The notes beneath the pieces were generated by a model, which saw nothing but the letters and a program-made list of their open reading frames with translations, was not told where the DNA came from and made no database searches. A stretch of 64,000 nt of DNA. Source: Methylobacter sp. KS41. Its GTDB lineage: Bacteria > Pseudomonadota > Gammaproteobacteria > Methylococcales > Methylomonadaceae. Position 1 is the stretch's first letter. The number at the start of each line of letters is the position of its first letter. This document shows positions 36,518 to 46,466 of this stretch, piece after piece. Position numbers and translations under genes: made by a program. The stretch covers positions 149,842 to 213,841 of the forward strand of contig PHSP01000002.1 in NCBI GenBank assembly GCA_002862125.1, given 5' to 3'.

Positions 36518-38947
36518 ATGATCAATTTTCAACATAACAATAAAAATAAGTTAATAGTTATTTCAATTTGTTCTAGCTTACTGTTGCTGGGAGGATGCGA
36601 TAAGGAAGAAGAAGCTAAAGAACATTTACAGAAAGGTGTCGAATACCTCAATAAGGGAGAGTATGAGAAAGCTAAACTTGAAATGAAAACTGCCAGCCAA
36701 TCAGGTAAGGAAACTGCTGAAACCTATTATTACATGGCTTTGCTGGACGAAAAGAACCGGCATTTCAGAGGAATGAAGGAAAATTTGTTAAAGACTGTAG
36801 AGTTGGCTCCTAACTATACTGATGCCAGATTAAAGTTAGGGAAGGTGCAGCTTTTGTTTGGTGAGACCGATGCGGCTATGGAGCAGGCTGAATTTGTTCT
36901 AAAGGATTCAGGTGCAAATCTTGAGGCATTGACATTAAAAGCTTCAGCACTCATAAGGCAGAAGAAACAGCCCGAAGCGTTAGCGATTATAGACAAGATT
37001 TTGGAGGATAATCCTGATTATACCGACGCTCTATCATTGAAAGCACTAATTTATATGGAGAATGAGGATTATACTCATGCGTTGGCATTAATCGATGCCG
37101 CAAAAAAAACGGATACAAACAACATCGGTTTGGATTTTTTTAAAATTCAAATTGACGCAAAAGCTAAGAATATAGATGCCGTACTGACAGATTATGAAAA
37201 ATTAGTCGCTTCACATCCGGAAAATCAGGAATTTAAAGTAACGCTGGCAAAAATTTATGCGCAGGCAGGCAAGACAAAAGAAGCTGAAGAATTATTACGC
37301 AGTCTTGTTGAATTGGAGCCTAATAATGTACAGCCGAAACTATTGCTACTTGATTTTTTGAGTGCTACAGCCAGAGAAAAAGTCGATATACAGTTCCAAA
37401 AATTTACGGATTCTCATAAAGATCAGCCAAGGATGTTGCTTGAATTGGCAAACTGGATGATTGCAGGAGGAAATTTTGAAGCGGCAAAGCCGGCGCTTAA
37501 TCGGGTAATTGAGTTGGAGAAAAATTCAAATGTAGGGCTGTCTGCAAAAACACTTTTGGCAAAAATGGCTTTTGATAATAAAGATTTTGAAAAATCAGAA
37601 AAGATTATCAAGGAAATTTTAGATGAGAACTCAAGTTACGATGATGCTAAAGTTTTACAAGCAAGATTATTACTGGTAAAAGAACAATATGATGATGCTA
37701 TTGCCTTGTTAAATAAAGTTGTTTGGAGCAAAGGAGATTCTGAAGAAGCAAACCTGTTGTTGGCTCAGACTTTTTTAATAAAAGGAGATCAAAAACAGGC
37801 GGATAAGTATTTTTTAAATGTATTGGATGCTAATCCGGCAAATTTGCAGGCTTTAACGTACCTTTATGATAAGGCAATGCAAGCAAAGAATGTTAAATCT
37901 GCAAGGGACTTGGTTGAAAAGGCATTAAGCGTAAACCCTGACAACATTGTCTTGCTTGAAAAGTTGGCCAATATCCATTTGGCAGAGAAAGATTGGGATG
38001 GCGCAAAGGCTACCATACAGAAAATTGCTAACTCCCCTAATCGGTTTGCAAATGAAGTAGCATCCTATTTGCTTGCACAGGTTCTTCAGGGACAAGGAAA
38101 TTATGCCAAAGCAATTGACACGTATAAAGAGTTGTTGGCAAAGTTCCCGGAAAATAGTGATGCTTTGGGCAATATGGCTCGTAGCTACGAAAATCTGAAT
38201 AAACGGGCCGAGATGATTACTTTTTTAGATGCCTTGCTAGCTAAAAACCCCCAGAATATTTCTGCCGGTATTCTACTAGGCGATTTGTTCTTATTGGACA
38301 AAAAATTTGATAAGGGTGCAACATTACTATCAAGCCTAATTAAGGTAAATGCAAAGATACCGCAATTATACGTTTCGTTGGCAAATATTAAATTAGCCCA
38401 AAATGACAATAAAGGTGCCATTGCTGTTTATCAAGATGGACTCAAGCAGAACCCGGGTAATATCAAATTATCGCTATCATTAGCATCATTGTACGAAGTA
38501 CAGGGCGAGTATGATTCTGCAGTTTCACTTTATGAAGCATTGCTAAACAAGAATTCAGGGTTGGATATTGCGGCCAATAATCTGGCAACTGTCTTGAGTG
38601 AGCACTTTACTGGGGAAGATAACCTAAAAAAGGCTGCTCAGCTAACAGAGAAATTTAAGGACTCAGCTCAACCCTACTACAAGGACACTTATGCTTGGGC
38701 AATAATTAAGCAAGGCAATATTACAGAAGGTTCAAGGTTATTGAGCCAGATTATAGCGGTTTCGCCGGATGTTCCAGTATTCAGATACCATTTAGGCGTC
38801 GCTTATTATAAAAACGGAAATAATAGTTCTGCAATTAATGAGATTAAACAAGCGCTTGAGTTAGGAAATAAGATTGGTTTTTTCGCTGATAAAAAACAGG
38901 CCGAAAAATTATTGGAAGAAATTATAGCTAAATCCAGGGGGCATTGA
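36518..38947 (+). CDS. prsT: XrtA/PEP-CTERM system TPR-repeat lipoprotein PrsT
   Basis: 809-residue predicted lipoprotein. The signal peptide ends in the lipobox LLLLGGC (Cys about 27), followed by near-continuous tetratricopeptide repeats, for example AEELLRSLVELEPNNVQPKL and AIAVYQDGLKQNPGNIKL, about twenty units. Matches the PrsT family found at the head of XrtA-type exopolysaccharide loci in length, lipoprotein start and repeat content. It probably acts as a periplasmic or outer-membrane scaffold for export or modification. First gene of the co-directional locus, 49 bases before the epimerase gene. Confidence 0.88.
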   Translation: MINFQHNNKNKLIVISICSSLLLLGGCDKEEEAKEHLQKGVEYLNKGEYEKAKLEMKTASQSGKETAETYYYMALLDEKNRHFRGMKENLLKTVELAPNYTDARLKLGKVQLLFGETDAAMEQAEFVLKDSGANLEALTLKASALIRQKKQPEALAIIDKILEDNPDYTDALSLKALIYMENEDYTHALALIDAAKKTDTNNIGLDFFKIQIDAKAKNIDAVLTDYEKLVASHPENQEFKVTLAKIYAQAGKTKEAEELLRSLVELEPNNVQPKLLLLDFLSATAREKVDIQFQKFTDSHKDQPRMLLELANWMIAGGNFEAAKPALNRVIELEKNSNVGLSAKTLLAKMAFDNKDFEKSEKIIKEILDENSSYDDAKVLQARLLLVKEQYDDAIALLNKVVWSKGDSEEANLLLAQTFLIKGDQKQADKYFLNVLDANPANLQALTYLYDKAMQAKNVKSARDLVEKALSVNPDNIVLLEKLANIHLAEKDWDGAKATIQKIANSPNRFANEVASYLLAQVLQGQGNYAKAIDTYKELLAKFPENSDALGNMARSYENLNKRAEMITFLDALLAKNPQNISAGILLGDLFLLDKKFDKGATLLSSLIKVNAKIPQLYVSLANIKLAQNDNKGAIAVYQDGLKQNPGNIKLSLSLASLYEVQGEYDSAVSLYEALLNKNSGLDIAANNLATVLSEHFTGEDNLKKAAQLTEKFKDSAQPYYKDTYAWAIIKQGNITEGSRLLSQIIAVSPDVPVFRYHLGVAYYKNGNNSSAINEIKQALELGNKIGFFADKKQAEKLLEEIIAKSRGH

Positions 38948-38995
38948 CGGTTAATTATGTCGTTTTTTGTCTATTATTTATCTTAGGAGTAAATT

Positions 38996-40006
38996 TTGAA
39001 AATACTGGTAACTGGAGCGGCCGGGTTTATTGGTGCGGCGCTTACTATTCGCTTGTTAGAGCGCGGTGATGAAGTAATAGGAATAGATAATTTAAATGAT
39101 TATTATGATGTTAATCTGAAGTTAGCAAGACTTGAACAATTAAGAGACTATAGTCAATTTAAATTTATAAAACTTGAAATCTCAGATAGAGACGCAGTAG
39201 AGAAACTTTTTATCGGTGAGAAATTTCAAAGGGTTATGCACTTGGCTGCTCAAGCAGGCGTGAGATATTCAATTACAAATCCCCATGCCTATATAGATTC
39301 CAATATTATTGGATTTATGAATATATTAGAGGGATGCAGGCATAACGCTGTAGAACATTTGGCGTACGCCTCTTCAAGCTCTGTTTACGGCGCTAATACT
39401 AACATGCCGTTTTCTATTCATAATAATGTCGACCATCCGGTTTCTCTATATGCGGCTAGTAAAAAAGCAAATGAATTGATGGCTCATACCTATAGTCATC
39501 TTTATAACTTACCGACAACTGGCTTGCGTTTTTTTACAGTTTACGGGCCCTGGGGAAGGCCCGATATGTCATTGTTTATGTTTACCCGTAATATACTTGA
39601 AGACAAACCAATAGATGTTTTTAATTACGGGAATCATCGTCGAGATTTTACTTATATAGATGATATTGTAGAAGGAGTTGTAAGGGTTATTGACAAGCCA
39701 GCGCAGGCGAATGCAAGTTGGGCAAGTGAAGACCCAGATCCCGGTACAAGCATGGCCCCATACAGGGTATACAATATAGGCAATAATAATCCTGTCAAAC
39801 TGTTAGCATTTATTGAAACACTTGAAAAATGTTTAGGTAAGGATGCGAAAAAAAATTTTCTTCCCTTACAGCCTGGAGATGTTCCTGACACTTACGCAGA
39901 TGTTTCAGATCTAGTATGTGATTTAGGGTATAAGCCAGGAACGTTGCTGGAAACAGGTATTAGGAATTTTGTTGAATGGTATAAAAAATTTTACAGGGTG
40001 GCTTGA
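38996..40006 (+). CDS. NAD-dependent sugar-nucleotide epimerase (UDP-glucuronate 4-epimerase-like)
   Basis: 336-residue extended short-chain dehydrogenase. GAAGFIG (7-13) binds [21 protein letters not shown] is typical of CapI/UDP-glucuronate 4-epimerases; the catalytic residues lie in [16 protein letters not shown] and [13 protein letters not shown] (Tyr-xxx-Lys). The start is TTG at 38996, supported by AGGAG 7 bases before it and by the N-terminal [13 protein letters not shown]. It supplies an epimerised uronic sugar nucleotide for the exopolysaccharide. TviC-type UDP-GlcNAcA epimerase activity is an alternative, given the neighbouring dehydrogenase. Confidence 0.88.
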   Translation: MKILVTGAAGFIGAALTIRLLERGDEVIGIDNLNDYYDVNLKLARLEQLRDYSQFKFIKLEISDRDAVEKLFIGEKFQRVMHLAAQAGVRYSITNPHAYIDSNIIGFMNILEGCRHNAVEHLAYASSSSVYGANTNMPFSIHNNVDHPVSLYAASKKANELMAHTYSHLYNLPTTGLRFFTVYGPWGRPDMSLFMFTRNILEDKPIDVFNYGNHRRDFTYIDDIVEGVVRVIDKPAQANASWASEDPDPGTSMAPYRVYNIGNNNPVKLLAFIETLEKCLGKDAKKNFLPLQPGDVPDTYADVSDLVCDLGYKPGTLLETGIRNFVEWYKKFYRVA

Positions 40007-41298
40007 TGAATAGGCATGGCAGGAAGATTTCGATTATTGGCTTAGGTTACGTTGGCCTACCCGTTGCAGTAGAGTTCGGGAAAAGTCAGCAAGTGATTGG
40101 ATTTGATATAAGTTCTATCCGAATAGATGAGTTAAAAAGAGGCATCGAACGGACAAATGAAGTCGAAGCAAAAGATTTAGCCTCCGCTGACATCTTATAT
40201 ACCAGTGATGCCAGCGATTTAAAGAGGGCCAATTTTCATATTATCGCCGTACCTACTCCAGTTAATAGCGCTAAACAACCCGATTTATCGCCTCTTATCA
40301 GCGCATCAATCACAGTGGGGCAACATCTTAAAAAGGGTGATATTGTTGTATATGAGTCAACTGTATTTCCCGGCGCAACCGAAGAGGAATGCGTTCCTGT
40401 CCTTGAAAAGGAATCAGGTCTAAAATGGAGGTCTGATTTTAACGTCGGATACTCTCCGGAACGTATTAATCCAGGCGATAAAATACATACTTTTACAACA
40501 ATCACCAAAGTCGTTTCAGCTGATTCCGAAGAAACATTACAAGTTGTTGCCGCCGTTTATGAATCGGTTGTTGTCGCTGGAGTTCATAAGGCGGCCTCTA
40601 TCAAAGTTGCGGAAGCGGCAAAAGTAATTGAAAACACCCAAAGAGATCTAAATATCTCATTGATGAATGAATTAGCCTTGATTTTTAATAAAATGAAGAT
40701 AGATACCCGGGATGTACTGGCTGCCGCATCATCAAAATGGAATTTCTTGACTTTCGAGCCGGGATTGGTTGGCGGACATTGTATAGGCGTCGATCCTTAT
40801 TATCTAACGTATAAAGCAACTATACTAGGATATACCCCACAGGTAATATTATCAGGCCGCAGTATAAACGATAGTATCGGTAGCTTTATTGCTTCACAGA
40901 CAATAAAAGAACTCATCAAAGCTGAAAAATGTGTTAAAGGTAGTGTTGTCACGATTTTAGGGTTTACCTTTAAGGAAAATGTACCTGACATAAGGAATAC
41001 GCGTGTAATTGATATAGTTAGGGAATTGCAGGATTACGGAGTCAATGTACAGGTTTTTGATCCACTGTCCGACGCCAACGAAATACGGAAGGAATATAAC
41101 ATCAGTATGTCAGTTAATGAAGATCAGTTAGTGCCTGCCCATGCTGTCTTGCTTGCAGTACCACATCAATATTTTATGAATAAAGACTGGTCCTATATAC
41201 AAGGCTTATTGGAAAATACAAGTGGTGCGGTAATTGATGTTAAAGCAAAACTGGATAGAAATAAGGTACCGGAAGGAATTACTCTATGGAGACTTTGA
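40006..41298 (+). CDS. UDP-sugar 6-dehydrogenase (TviB/WbpA-like)
   Basis: 430-residue nucleotide-sugar dehydrogenase. NAD site ISIIGLGYVGLPVA, ESTVFPGATEEECVPVLE, KVAEAAKVIENTQRDLNISL, the catalytic cysteine in VGGHCIGVDPYYLTYKA (about 261), and the C-terminal FKENVPDIRNTRV. The GGHCIGVDPYYL form is that of UDP-N-acetylhexosamine dehydrogenases (TviB, WbpA) more than of UDP-glucose dehydrogenase. It oxidises C6 to the uronic acid. ATG at 40006 shares a base with the epimerase stop (TGATG), so the pair is coupled and works in sequence. Confidence 0.9.
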   Translation: MNRHGRKISIIGLGYVGLPVAVEFGKSQQVIGFDISSIRIDELKRGIERTNEVEAKDLASADILYTSDASDLKRANFHIIAVPTPVNSAKQPDLSPLISASITVGQHLKKGDIVVYESTVFPGATEEECVPVLEKESGLKWRSDFNVGYSPERINPGDKIHTFTTITKVVSADSEETLQVVAAVYESVVVAGVHKAASIKVAEAAKVIENTQRDLNISLMNELALIFNKMKIDTRDVLAAASSKWNFLTFEPGLVGGHCIGVDPYYLTYKATILGYTPQVILSGRSINDSIGSFIASQTIKELIKAEKCVKGSVVTILGFTFKENVPDIRNTRVIDIVRELQDYGVNVQVFDPLSDANEIRKEYNISMSVNEDQLVPAHAVLLAVPHQYFMNKDWSYIQGLLENTSGAVIDVKAKLDRNKVPEGITLWRL

Positions 41299-41365
41299 AA
41301 AAGTATAGATGCGCAAATAGTGTTTTTACTTTACATGAACAACAGATTCGACGAAGGGGACAGGC

Positions 41366-42082
41366 ATGTGGTTTCTAAAGAAAATAAAATGGTTATTTGG
41401 CATATTTGTCTTGCTGGCTTCTGGTTGCGGATATCCTCCGTTAACACAAGATGAGGATGCAATGATACCTTCGGACTATACTTATAAAATTGGTCCTGGC
41501 GACAGTGTGAACATTTTTGTATGGGGCAACCCGGATATTTCTACAACTGCTACAGTGAGACCGGATGGAAAAATCACTACCCCGTTAGTTGAAGATCTAT
41601 TGGCGTATGGAAAAACACCTTCTCAATTGGCCAGAGCAATGGAAAAAGCGCTTGCCAAATATGTCAGAGATCCGCAAGTAGTCATTATGGTTGCTGGGGG
41701 GCAAGGCGTTTATAGTCAGCAAGTCAGAATTATAGGGCAATTAGGCGGTGGCGGTGGCGGTGGCGGTGGCGGTGGCGGTGGCGGTGGCGGTGGCGGGATG
41801 AGCGGTGGCGGCGGTGGCATGGGCGGTGGCGGCGGTGCTGCGCATTATTCTGCTAAAGCCTTTCCATATAAGCGAGACATGACCTTGCTAGATTTAGTAA
41901 TTCAGATTGGAGGTCTGGGTCAATACGCCGACGGCAACAGGGCCAGTATTATTCGTAGTATTGACGGCGAACCCCAGCACTTTGGCGTCAGGATTGATGA
42001 CTTGGTTGATAATGCTGATTTAACAGCGAATGTGAAGATTTTACCTGGTGATATTGTGATAATACCAGAAGCATTTTTTTGA
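41366..42082 (+). CDS. XrtA-associated exopolysaccharide export protein (Wza-like)
   Basis: 238-residue lipoprotein (signal peptide with ASGC lipobox, Cys about 21). The polysaccharide-export domain (YKIGPGDSVNIFVWGNPDIS, about 35-110) is followed by a soluble ligand-binding beta-grasp domain near the C terminus (LLDLVIQIGGLGQYADGNRA). Between them is an unusual glycine tract of about 35 residues (18 Gly, then GGGGG runs separated by Met-Ser and Met). It forms the outer-membrane export channel together with the chain-length protein encoded next. Relatives carry no such glycine run at this site as far as I recall. Confidence 0.9.
   Translation: MWFLKKIKWLFGIFVLLASGCGYPPLTQDEDAMIPSDYTYKIGPGDSVNIFVWGNPDISTTATVRPDGKITTPLVEDLLAYGKTPSQLARAMEKALAKYVRDPQVVIMVAGGQGVYSQQVRIIGQLGGGGGGGGGGGGGGGGGGMSGGGGGMGGGGGAAHYSAKAFPYKRDMTLLDLVIQIGGLGQYADGNRASIIRSIDGEPQHFGVRIDDLVDNADLTANVKILPGDIVIIPEAFF
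41744..41797 (+). repeat. hexanucleotide GGCGGT tandem repeat inside the export gene
   Basis: Nine near-perfect copies of GGCGGT (the last ends in GGG), encoding 18 consecutive glycines, followed by shorter interrupted GGC/GGT runs to about 41837. The six-base unit preserves the frame whatever the copy number, so slippage would alter protein length but not destroy it. Confidence 0.93.
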
Positions 42083-42134
42083 TATCTGGGGTTAAGAATT
42101 AAACGTGTAACATAGAAAAGGTTAGCAAATTAGT

Positions 42135-43697
42135 ATGCAAGAGCAGTTATATGAAATTCTCTCTTATTTAAAAGGCGCTTTAAAATACAAATGGGTTGTT
42201 ATTATTATCGCTTGGGTAATATGTCTAAGTGGTTGGATATATGTATCAGCAATGCCCAATAAATATACATCCCAGGCCAAGGTTCATGTTGAAACAAGAA
42301 CGATGTTACAGCCGTTGCTTTCAGGAATGACGATTGAATCAGACTTGAGAGGATTGCTTCGCCTCATGCAGCAATTGATGTTCACGAAAAATAATCTTGA
42401 ACAGATTATAAAATTGTCGGAATTAGGTGCTACTGTAAATACGGCCAAGGAGCAAAACAAACTTATGGAAGATTTGAAGAGGGATATTCATATCAATGGA
42501 GGAGCGGAGGATATGTTTATCATACAATATGAAGCAAAAAATCCTGATCAGGCGAAAAATGTTGTACAAGCTGTATTAACAGTTTTTTCTGAGCAGACTC
42601 AACTATCTACTCTTGGCAATGTTGACAGTGCCCAGCGGTTTATAGATGAACAAATCCAGGAATATGAAATGCGCTTACGCAATGGAGAAAAAGCGCGCGA
42701 GAATTTTAAACGTGCAAATTTAGGTCTTTTACCTAGCGATAAAGGTGATCAATTTAGCCAGATTCAACAAATCACCACTGCTATGGAAGAAAGTAAATTG
42801 GTTTTAAAGGAAACCATATCAAAAAAAGAAGCCTTGAAAAAACAGTTAGCGGATGCATTAACCTCAGGATCAAGCGATACTGCGGATTTATCTGCGCCAG
42901 ATGATCCCCAGATTGCCGATCTTAAACAAAAAAAGGATGAATTATTGATTAGGTATACAGAAAACCATCCTTCAGTTGTTTATATAGATAAGACCATTAA
43001 GGAGTTAAAAAAGCACTATGCTGAAAAGCAAGCCAAGTTGGCAAAGGAGGGTGGTCTTGATCCTTCGGTAATGACAAACCCTTATGTTCAGTCTATACAG
43101 GTTTCCTTAAATCAGGTTGATGGTGAAATTGCTTCAATTAATTCCCGTATTGAGAATTTTCAAAAAAGTTTACAAAAAGCACAGGATGAACTGAATGCTC
43201 GACTTTCAATAGAAACTGAAATTCAAAATTTAAACAGAGATTACGAAGCGATCAGAGCTAATTACAACAGATTGCTGTCCAGCAAGGAGACTGCGGCCAT
43301 GTCCCAGAAAGTAGATAATCAGGCAGAAGGGTTAAAATTCAAGATTGCCGATCCCCCCAATTCGCCGCTACAACCTTCATCACCCAAACGGAAGCTTTTG
43401 TTTTCGGGTGTTTTGATAGTAGGCATCATATTCGGATGGGCGGTAGCTTTGTTGCTTTATCTTATTAGACCTACCATTATGACAATAACACAACTCAGGC
43501 AAATAACCGGTCTACCCGTTTTAGGCTGTGTTTCCATGAAAACAAATGCTGTCCAATCAGAAAAAAATAAAAAGGAGGCTATTAGATTTAGTATTGCGAC
43601 ATTGGGACTCATTATGGTTTATATTGGTTTTATGACAGTTGACATTTTAGAAATAAAAATGCTTAGTTTTTCCCACTTATTGCAAAGCATTCATTGA
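42135..43697 (+). CDS. XrtA-associated polysaccharide chain-length determinant (Wzz-like)
   Basis: 520-residue inner-membrane protein with a membrane helix at each end of a long periplasmic coiled-coil region. The N-terminal Wzz domain starts YKWVVIIIAWVICLSGWIYV; the proline-rich motif FKIADPPNSPLQPSSPKRK precedes the second helix (GVLIVGIIFGWAVALLLY), and there is a further hydrophobic stretch at the C terminus. Central coiled coil about 190-370. It sets polymer length and contacts the export channel and autokinase. The family in XrtA loci has this size. Starts 52 bases after the export gene. Confidence 0.9.
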   Translation: MQEQLYEILSYLKGALKYKWVVIIIAWVICLSGWIYVSAMPNKYTSQAKVHVETRTMLQPLLSGMTIESDLRGLLRLMQQLMFTKNNLEQIIKLSELGATVNTAKEQNKLMEDLKRDIHINGGAEDMFIIQYEAKNPDQAKNVVQAVLTVFSEQTQLSTLGNVDSAQRFIDEQIQEYEMRLRNGEKARENFKRANLGLLPSDKGDQFSQIQQITTAMEESKLVLKETISKKEALKKQLADALTSGSSDTADLSAPDDPQIADLKQKKDELLIRYTENHPSVVYIDKTIKELKKHYAEKQAKLAKEGGLDPSVMTNPYVQSIQVSLNQVDGEIASINSRIENFQKSLQKAQDELNARLSIETEIQNLNRDYEAIRANYNRLLSSKETAAMSQKVDNQAEGLKFKIADPPNSPLQPSSPKRKLLFSGVLIVGIIFGWAVALLLYLIRPTIMTITQLRQITGLPVLGCVSMKTNAVQSEKNKKEAIRFSIATLGLIMVYIGFMTVDILEIKMLSFSHLLQSIH

Positions 43698-43717
43698 TAA
43701 TTTCTGTAGAGGTATAA

Positions 43718-44635
43718 ATGAGCATCATTGAAAAGGCTTTAAACAAAGCTAGGGAGGAAGGGCAAAAACTAGATAAATTTGCTGATTCCCATATTGAATC
43801 TGAAAAGAGCAATGATAGTTATAGCAATCATCTGAATCAGTCAAAGGCTACGCTTAATCCTGGTCTCAGTTCAAATAATGAGCTACCGCCTGAAAAAGAA
43901 GTTGCAGAAATCAACTGGTCACACTTGGCTGAATTAGGTTTTTTAGCTCCTTGTGATTCAAATACACAAACAATAGAAGAATACAGGAATATCAAGCGTC
44001 CCATAGTCAATAATGCTTTTGGAAAAGGAAGCATTGGTATTAACAGGGCGAATCTGATTTTAGTAACTAGCAGCTTGCCTGGCGAAGGTAAAACTTTTAC
44101 AGCCATTAATCTTGCATTAAGCATTGCAAATGAGCGTGATCGACAAGTATTATTGATCGATGCCGATGTGGCTCGACCCTCAGTTTCAAGAGTATTGGGA
44201 ATTAAATCCGGACCTGGATTGGTTGACTATCTTGACGGACAAGAGATCTCTTTTTCAGATGTAATACTGAGCACCAATATGCCTGGTTTTCGCGTTGTTC
44301 CGGCGGGCAAGCTTCATAAGCATTCCACGGAATTATTGTCGAGCAATAAAATGGCTTTGTTGGCAGAGGAGTTAAGCACAAGATACTCTGACAGAATGAT
44401 AATTTTTGATTCGCCACCTTTGTTGGCGGCAACTCAAGGCGATATATTGGCCAAGTTAGTTGGTCAGGTTGTGTTGGTCGTCGAGGCTGAAAGAACCATG
44501 CAGAGCATGGTTATGGAGTCTGTTGAAAAATTGGCATCTTGCGACGTTGTTTTGGCCGTGTTCAATAAGGCCAATAGAACCTCGGATACCGATTATTACA
44601 GATACGGCTATGGATACGGACAATATGCTCATTGA
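43718..44635 (+). CDS. XrtA-associated tyrosine autokinase
   Basis: 305-residue BY-kinase cytoplasmic domain. Walker A in TSSLPGEGKTFTAINLAL (about 112-129), Walker A' in VLLIDADVARPSVSR, and Walker B in MIIFDSPPLLAA; the C-terminal tyrosine cluster DTDYYRYGYGYGQYAH is the autophosphorylated tail. It partners the separate chain-length protein and switches polymer export by cycles of phosphorylation. The first 90 residues are a polar linker. No cognate phosphatase gene is seen in the window. Confidence 0.9.
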   Translation: MSIIEKALNKAREEGQKLDKFADSHIESEKSNDSYSNHLNQSKATLNPGLSSNNELPPEKEVAEINWSHLAELGFLAPCDSNTQTIEEYRNIKRPIVNNAFGKGSIGINRANLILVTSSLPGEGKTFTAINLALSIANERDRQVLLIDADVARPSVSRVLGIKSGPGLVDYLDGQEISFSDVILSTNMPGFRVVPAGKLHKHSTELLSSNKMALLAEELSTRYSDRMIIFDSPPLLAATQGDILAKLVGQVVLVVEAERTMQSMVMESVEKLASCDVVLAVFNKANRTSDTDYYRYGYGYGQYAH

Positions 44636-44760
44636 TAAGTTTTTTTATCAAGTAGGTTGTGGCTCTCATTTTCAGTGATTGTGGCTTTAGAATTTTATTT
44701 ATTTTTACAGCAAACTATTGTTCATTGATTTTATAAATCTTATTCATATTTATCTGAAAC

Positions 44761-46464
44761 ATGAAAGTACAACGGATAATTTCAATCAGGCCGGATAGAG
44801 AGGTGACATGGCCTGCGATACCTTCTTCGTTGGTTGTTACGGTAGTCAGTATTTATATATTTTTTTATTGCACCCAGCCTTATGCACTTAGCTGGACAGT
44901 AACCAAATCCGTTCAAGCTCAGGAAATTTACTCTGATAATATCCGTTTGGCTCCATCAGGTAGCGAAAAGGGCGCTTTTGTTACGGCAATAAACCCGGGC
45001 ATTTATATTAACGGGCAATCATCGCTATCCAGGTTCAATTTTAATTATAGGATGCAGAATTTATATAATGCTGGCGGCAACGGCGGATTTAATACCTATA
45101 ACCAATTACAGTCCAATTCTTTAAGTACATTAATTCCAAATAAATTATTCCTGAATTCGAATTCTTCGATTAGCCAGCAAAATATCAATAACAACCTGAT
45201 AGGTGCAAACAATATAAATGGCTCTGCAAATAGCACTAATGTCTATAATTTTGGCCTTTCTCCTTACTGGACGCCTCATTTTTCAAACTATGCTAGTGGA
45301 ATAGCCCGGCTTAATTTTAACACTATAGCAACGAGCGGAGGCTCTACATCAAACAATACCAATTTAAACTCAATGTCTGATTCTGTAAATCTAGCTGAAA
45401 CAATAAATTTAAACAGCGGGTCTTATTTCCAGCGAATTAATTGGAATTTATCTTTTAATAATAATGAAAATTACAGGATTAATAGTCCAACTATAAAATT
45501 TCAAAATTCAAACGGAAGGGTTGGCGTTCCTATAAACGCCTATTTCAATGTTTTTGCTCAGGGCGGTTATAGCAGTAATAACTATCAGACTACCGCTATT
45601 AATTCCACTGGAAACAATAATAGCGGCGGCGCCTATTACACATTTGGAGGGCAATGGCGGCCAAGCCAGCGTTTTAATATAACAGCAGGTGCTGGAAATA
45701 ACAGCTTTGTAACAGTTTATTTTTCCCCGATGTCACGTCTAACCACGACAACCACTTACAGTAATAATGCGGTAGGAACAAATTTTGGACAATATTCTCC
45801 AGGAAATGCTGGAGGAACTACTGGGCAATATTCTCCAGCAACTGGAGGAGGAAACTCCGGGCAAAACTGGACTTTAATGTGGAGGTACCAAACCAGAAGA
45901 TCAACGTGGACATTAACTCATAACAACACCACAACCACAACGCAGCAAATTTTAGCCCAAAATCAAGTCTTTTCAGCTCAGAATCTAACAAACAACCAAA
46001 TAAGCAATACCGATCTGAATCAACGCATCATAAATAATCCAACTTTAACCAATCAGGTTATAGTGTCAAAAACGTGGAATCTTGGAGTTTCCTTCAACAC
46101 AGGTAAAAGCACGTTTAGCACAAATGCTTACGAGAGCGATTACACCTACCAGACACTTGGTAATAATCAAAAATTAATCGGCGTTAGCGGTACTTGGAAT
46201 TGGCCGTTTGCTGCCAAAACGAGTGCTTATGTTCGTCCGCAGTGGCAGCATATCGATAATCAGGGTTCAGCAAATAACAGTCAGTACTATACTGTTGCAA
46301 TAGGGATGAACAGGACTATTACCAGCCGTATGAATGGCGTACTTCAATTCCAGCATATAAGTCAAACATCAAATGGCAATGCAAATAACAACACCCTACC
46401 AGGCGGACTAACGAATGACTATCAAGAAAATATGGTAACGGCCAGTATATTTATGAGTTTATAA
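44761..46464 (+). CDS. PEP-CTERM-system-associated outer-membrane beta-barrel protein
   Basis: 567-residue protein rich in Asn, Ser, Thr and Tyr with alternating hydrophobic patterns of an outer-membrane barrel. A long N-terminal segment includes a hydrophobic stretch (SSLVVTVVSIYIFFYCTQPY) acting as a signal sequence, followed by WTVTKSVQAQEIYSDNIRLA, the usual opening of this family (TIGR03016-like). Low-complexity Asn/Gly/Ser loops (for example around 345-380, with repeated GQYSPG) are typical of extracellular loops. Probably part of the export or anchoring apparatus. Function not established for the family. Confidence 0.8.
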   Translation: MKVQRIISIRPDREVTWPAIPSSLVVTVVSIYIFFYCTQPYALSWTVTKSVQAQEIYSDNIRLAPSGSEKGAFVTAINPGIYINGQSSLSRFNFNYRMQNLYNAGGNGGFNTYNQLQSNSLSTLIPNKLFLNSNSSISQQNINNNLIGANNINGSANSTNVYNFGLSPYWTPHFSNYASGIARLNFNTIATSGGSTSNNTNLNSMSDSVNLAETINLNSGSYFQRINWNLSFNNNENYRINSPTIKFQNSNGRVGVPINAYFNVFAQGGYSSNNYQTTAINSTGNNNSGGAYYTFGGQWRPSQRFNITAGAGNNSFVTVYFSPMSRLTTTTTYSNNAVGTNFGQYSPGNAGGTTGQYSPATGGGNSGQNWTLMWRYQTRRSTWTLTHNNTTTTTQQILAQNQVFSAQNLTNNQISNTDLNQRIINNPTLTNQVIVSKTWNLGVSFNTGKSTFSTNAYESDYTYQTLGNNQKLIGVSGTWNWPFAAKTSAYVRPQWQHIDNQGSANNSQYYTVAIGMNRTITSRMNGVLQFQHISQTSNGNANNNTLPGGLTNDYQENMVTASIFMSL

Positions 46465-46466
46465 TT

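Noticed and set aside
41744..41797. Polyglycine tract considered an assembly artefact or end of an out-of-frame gene
   Set aside because: The frame is intact on both sides with conserved export-protein domains, so the tract is kept as a real feature.
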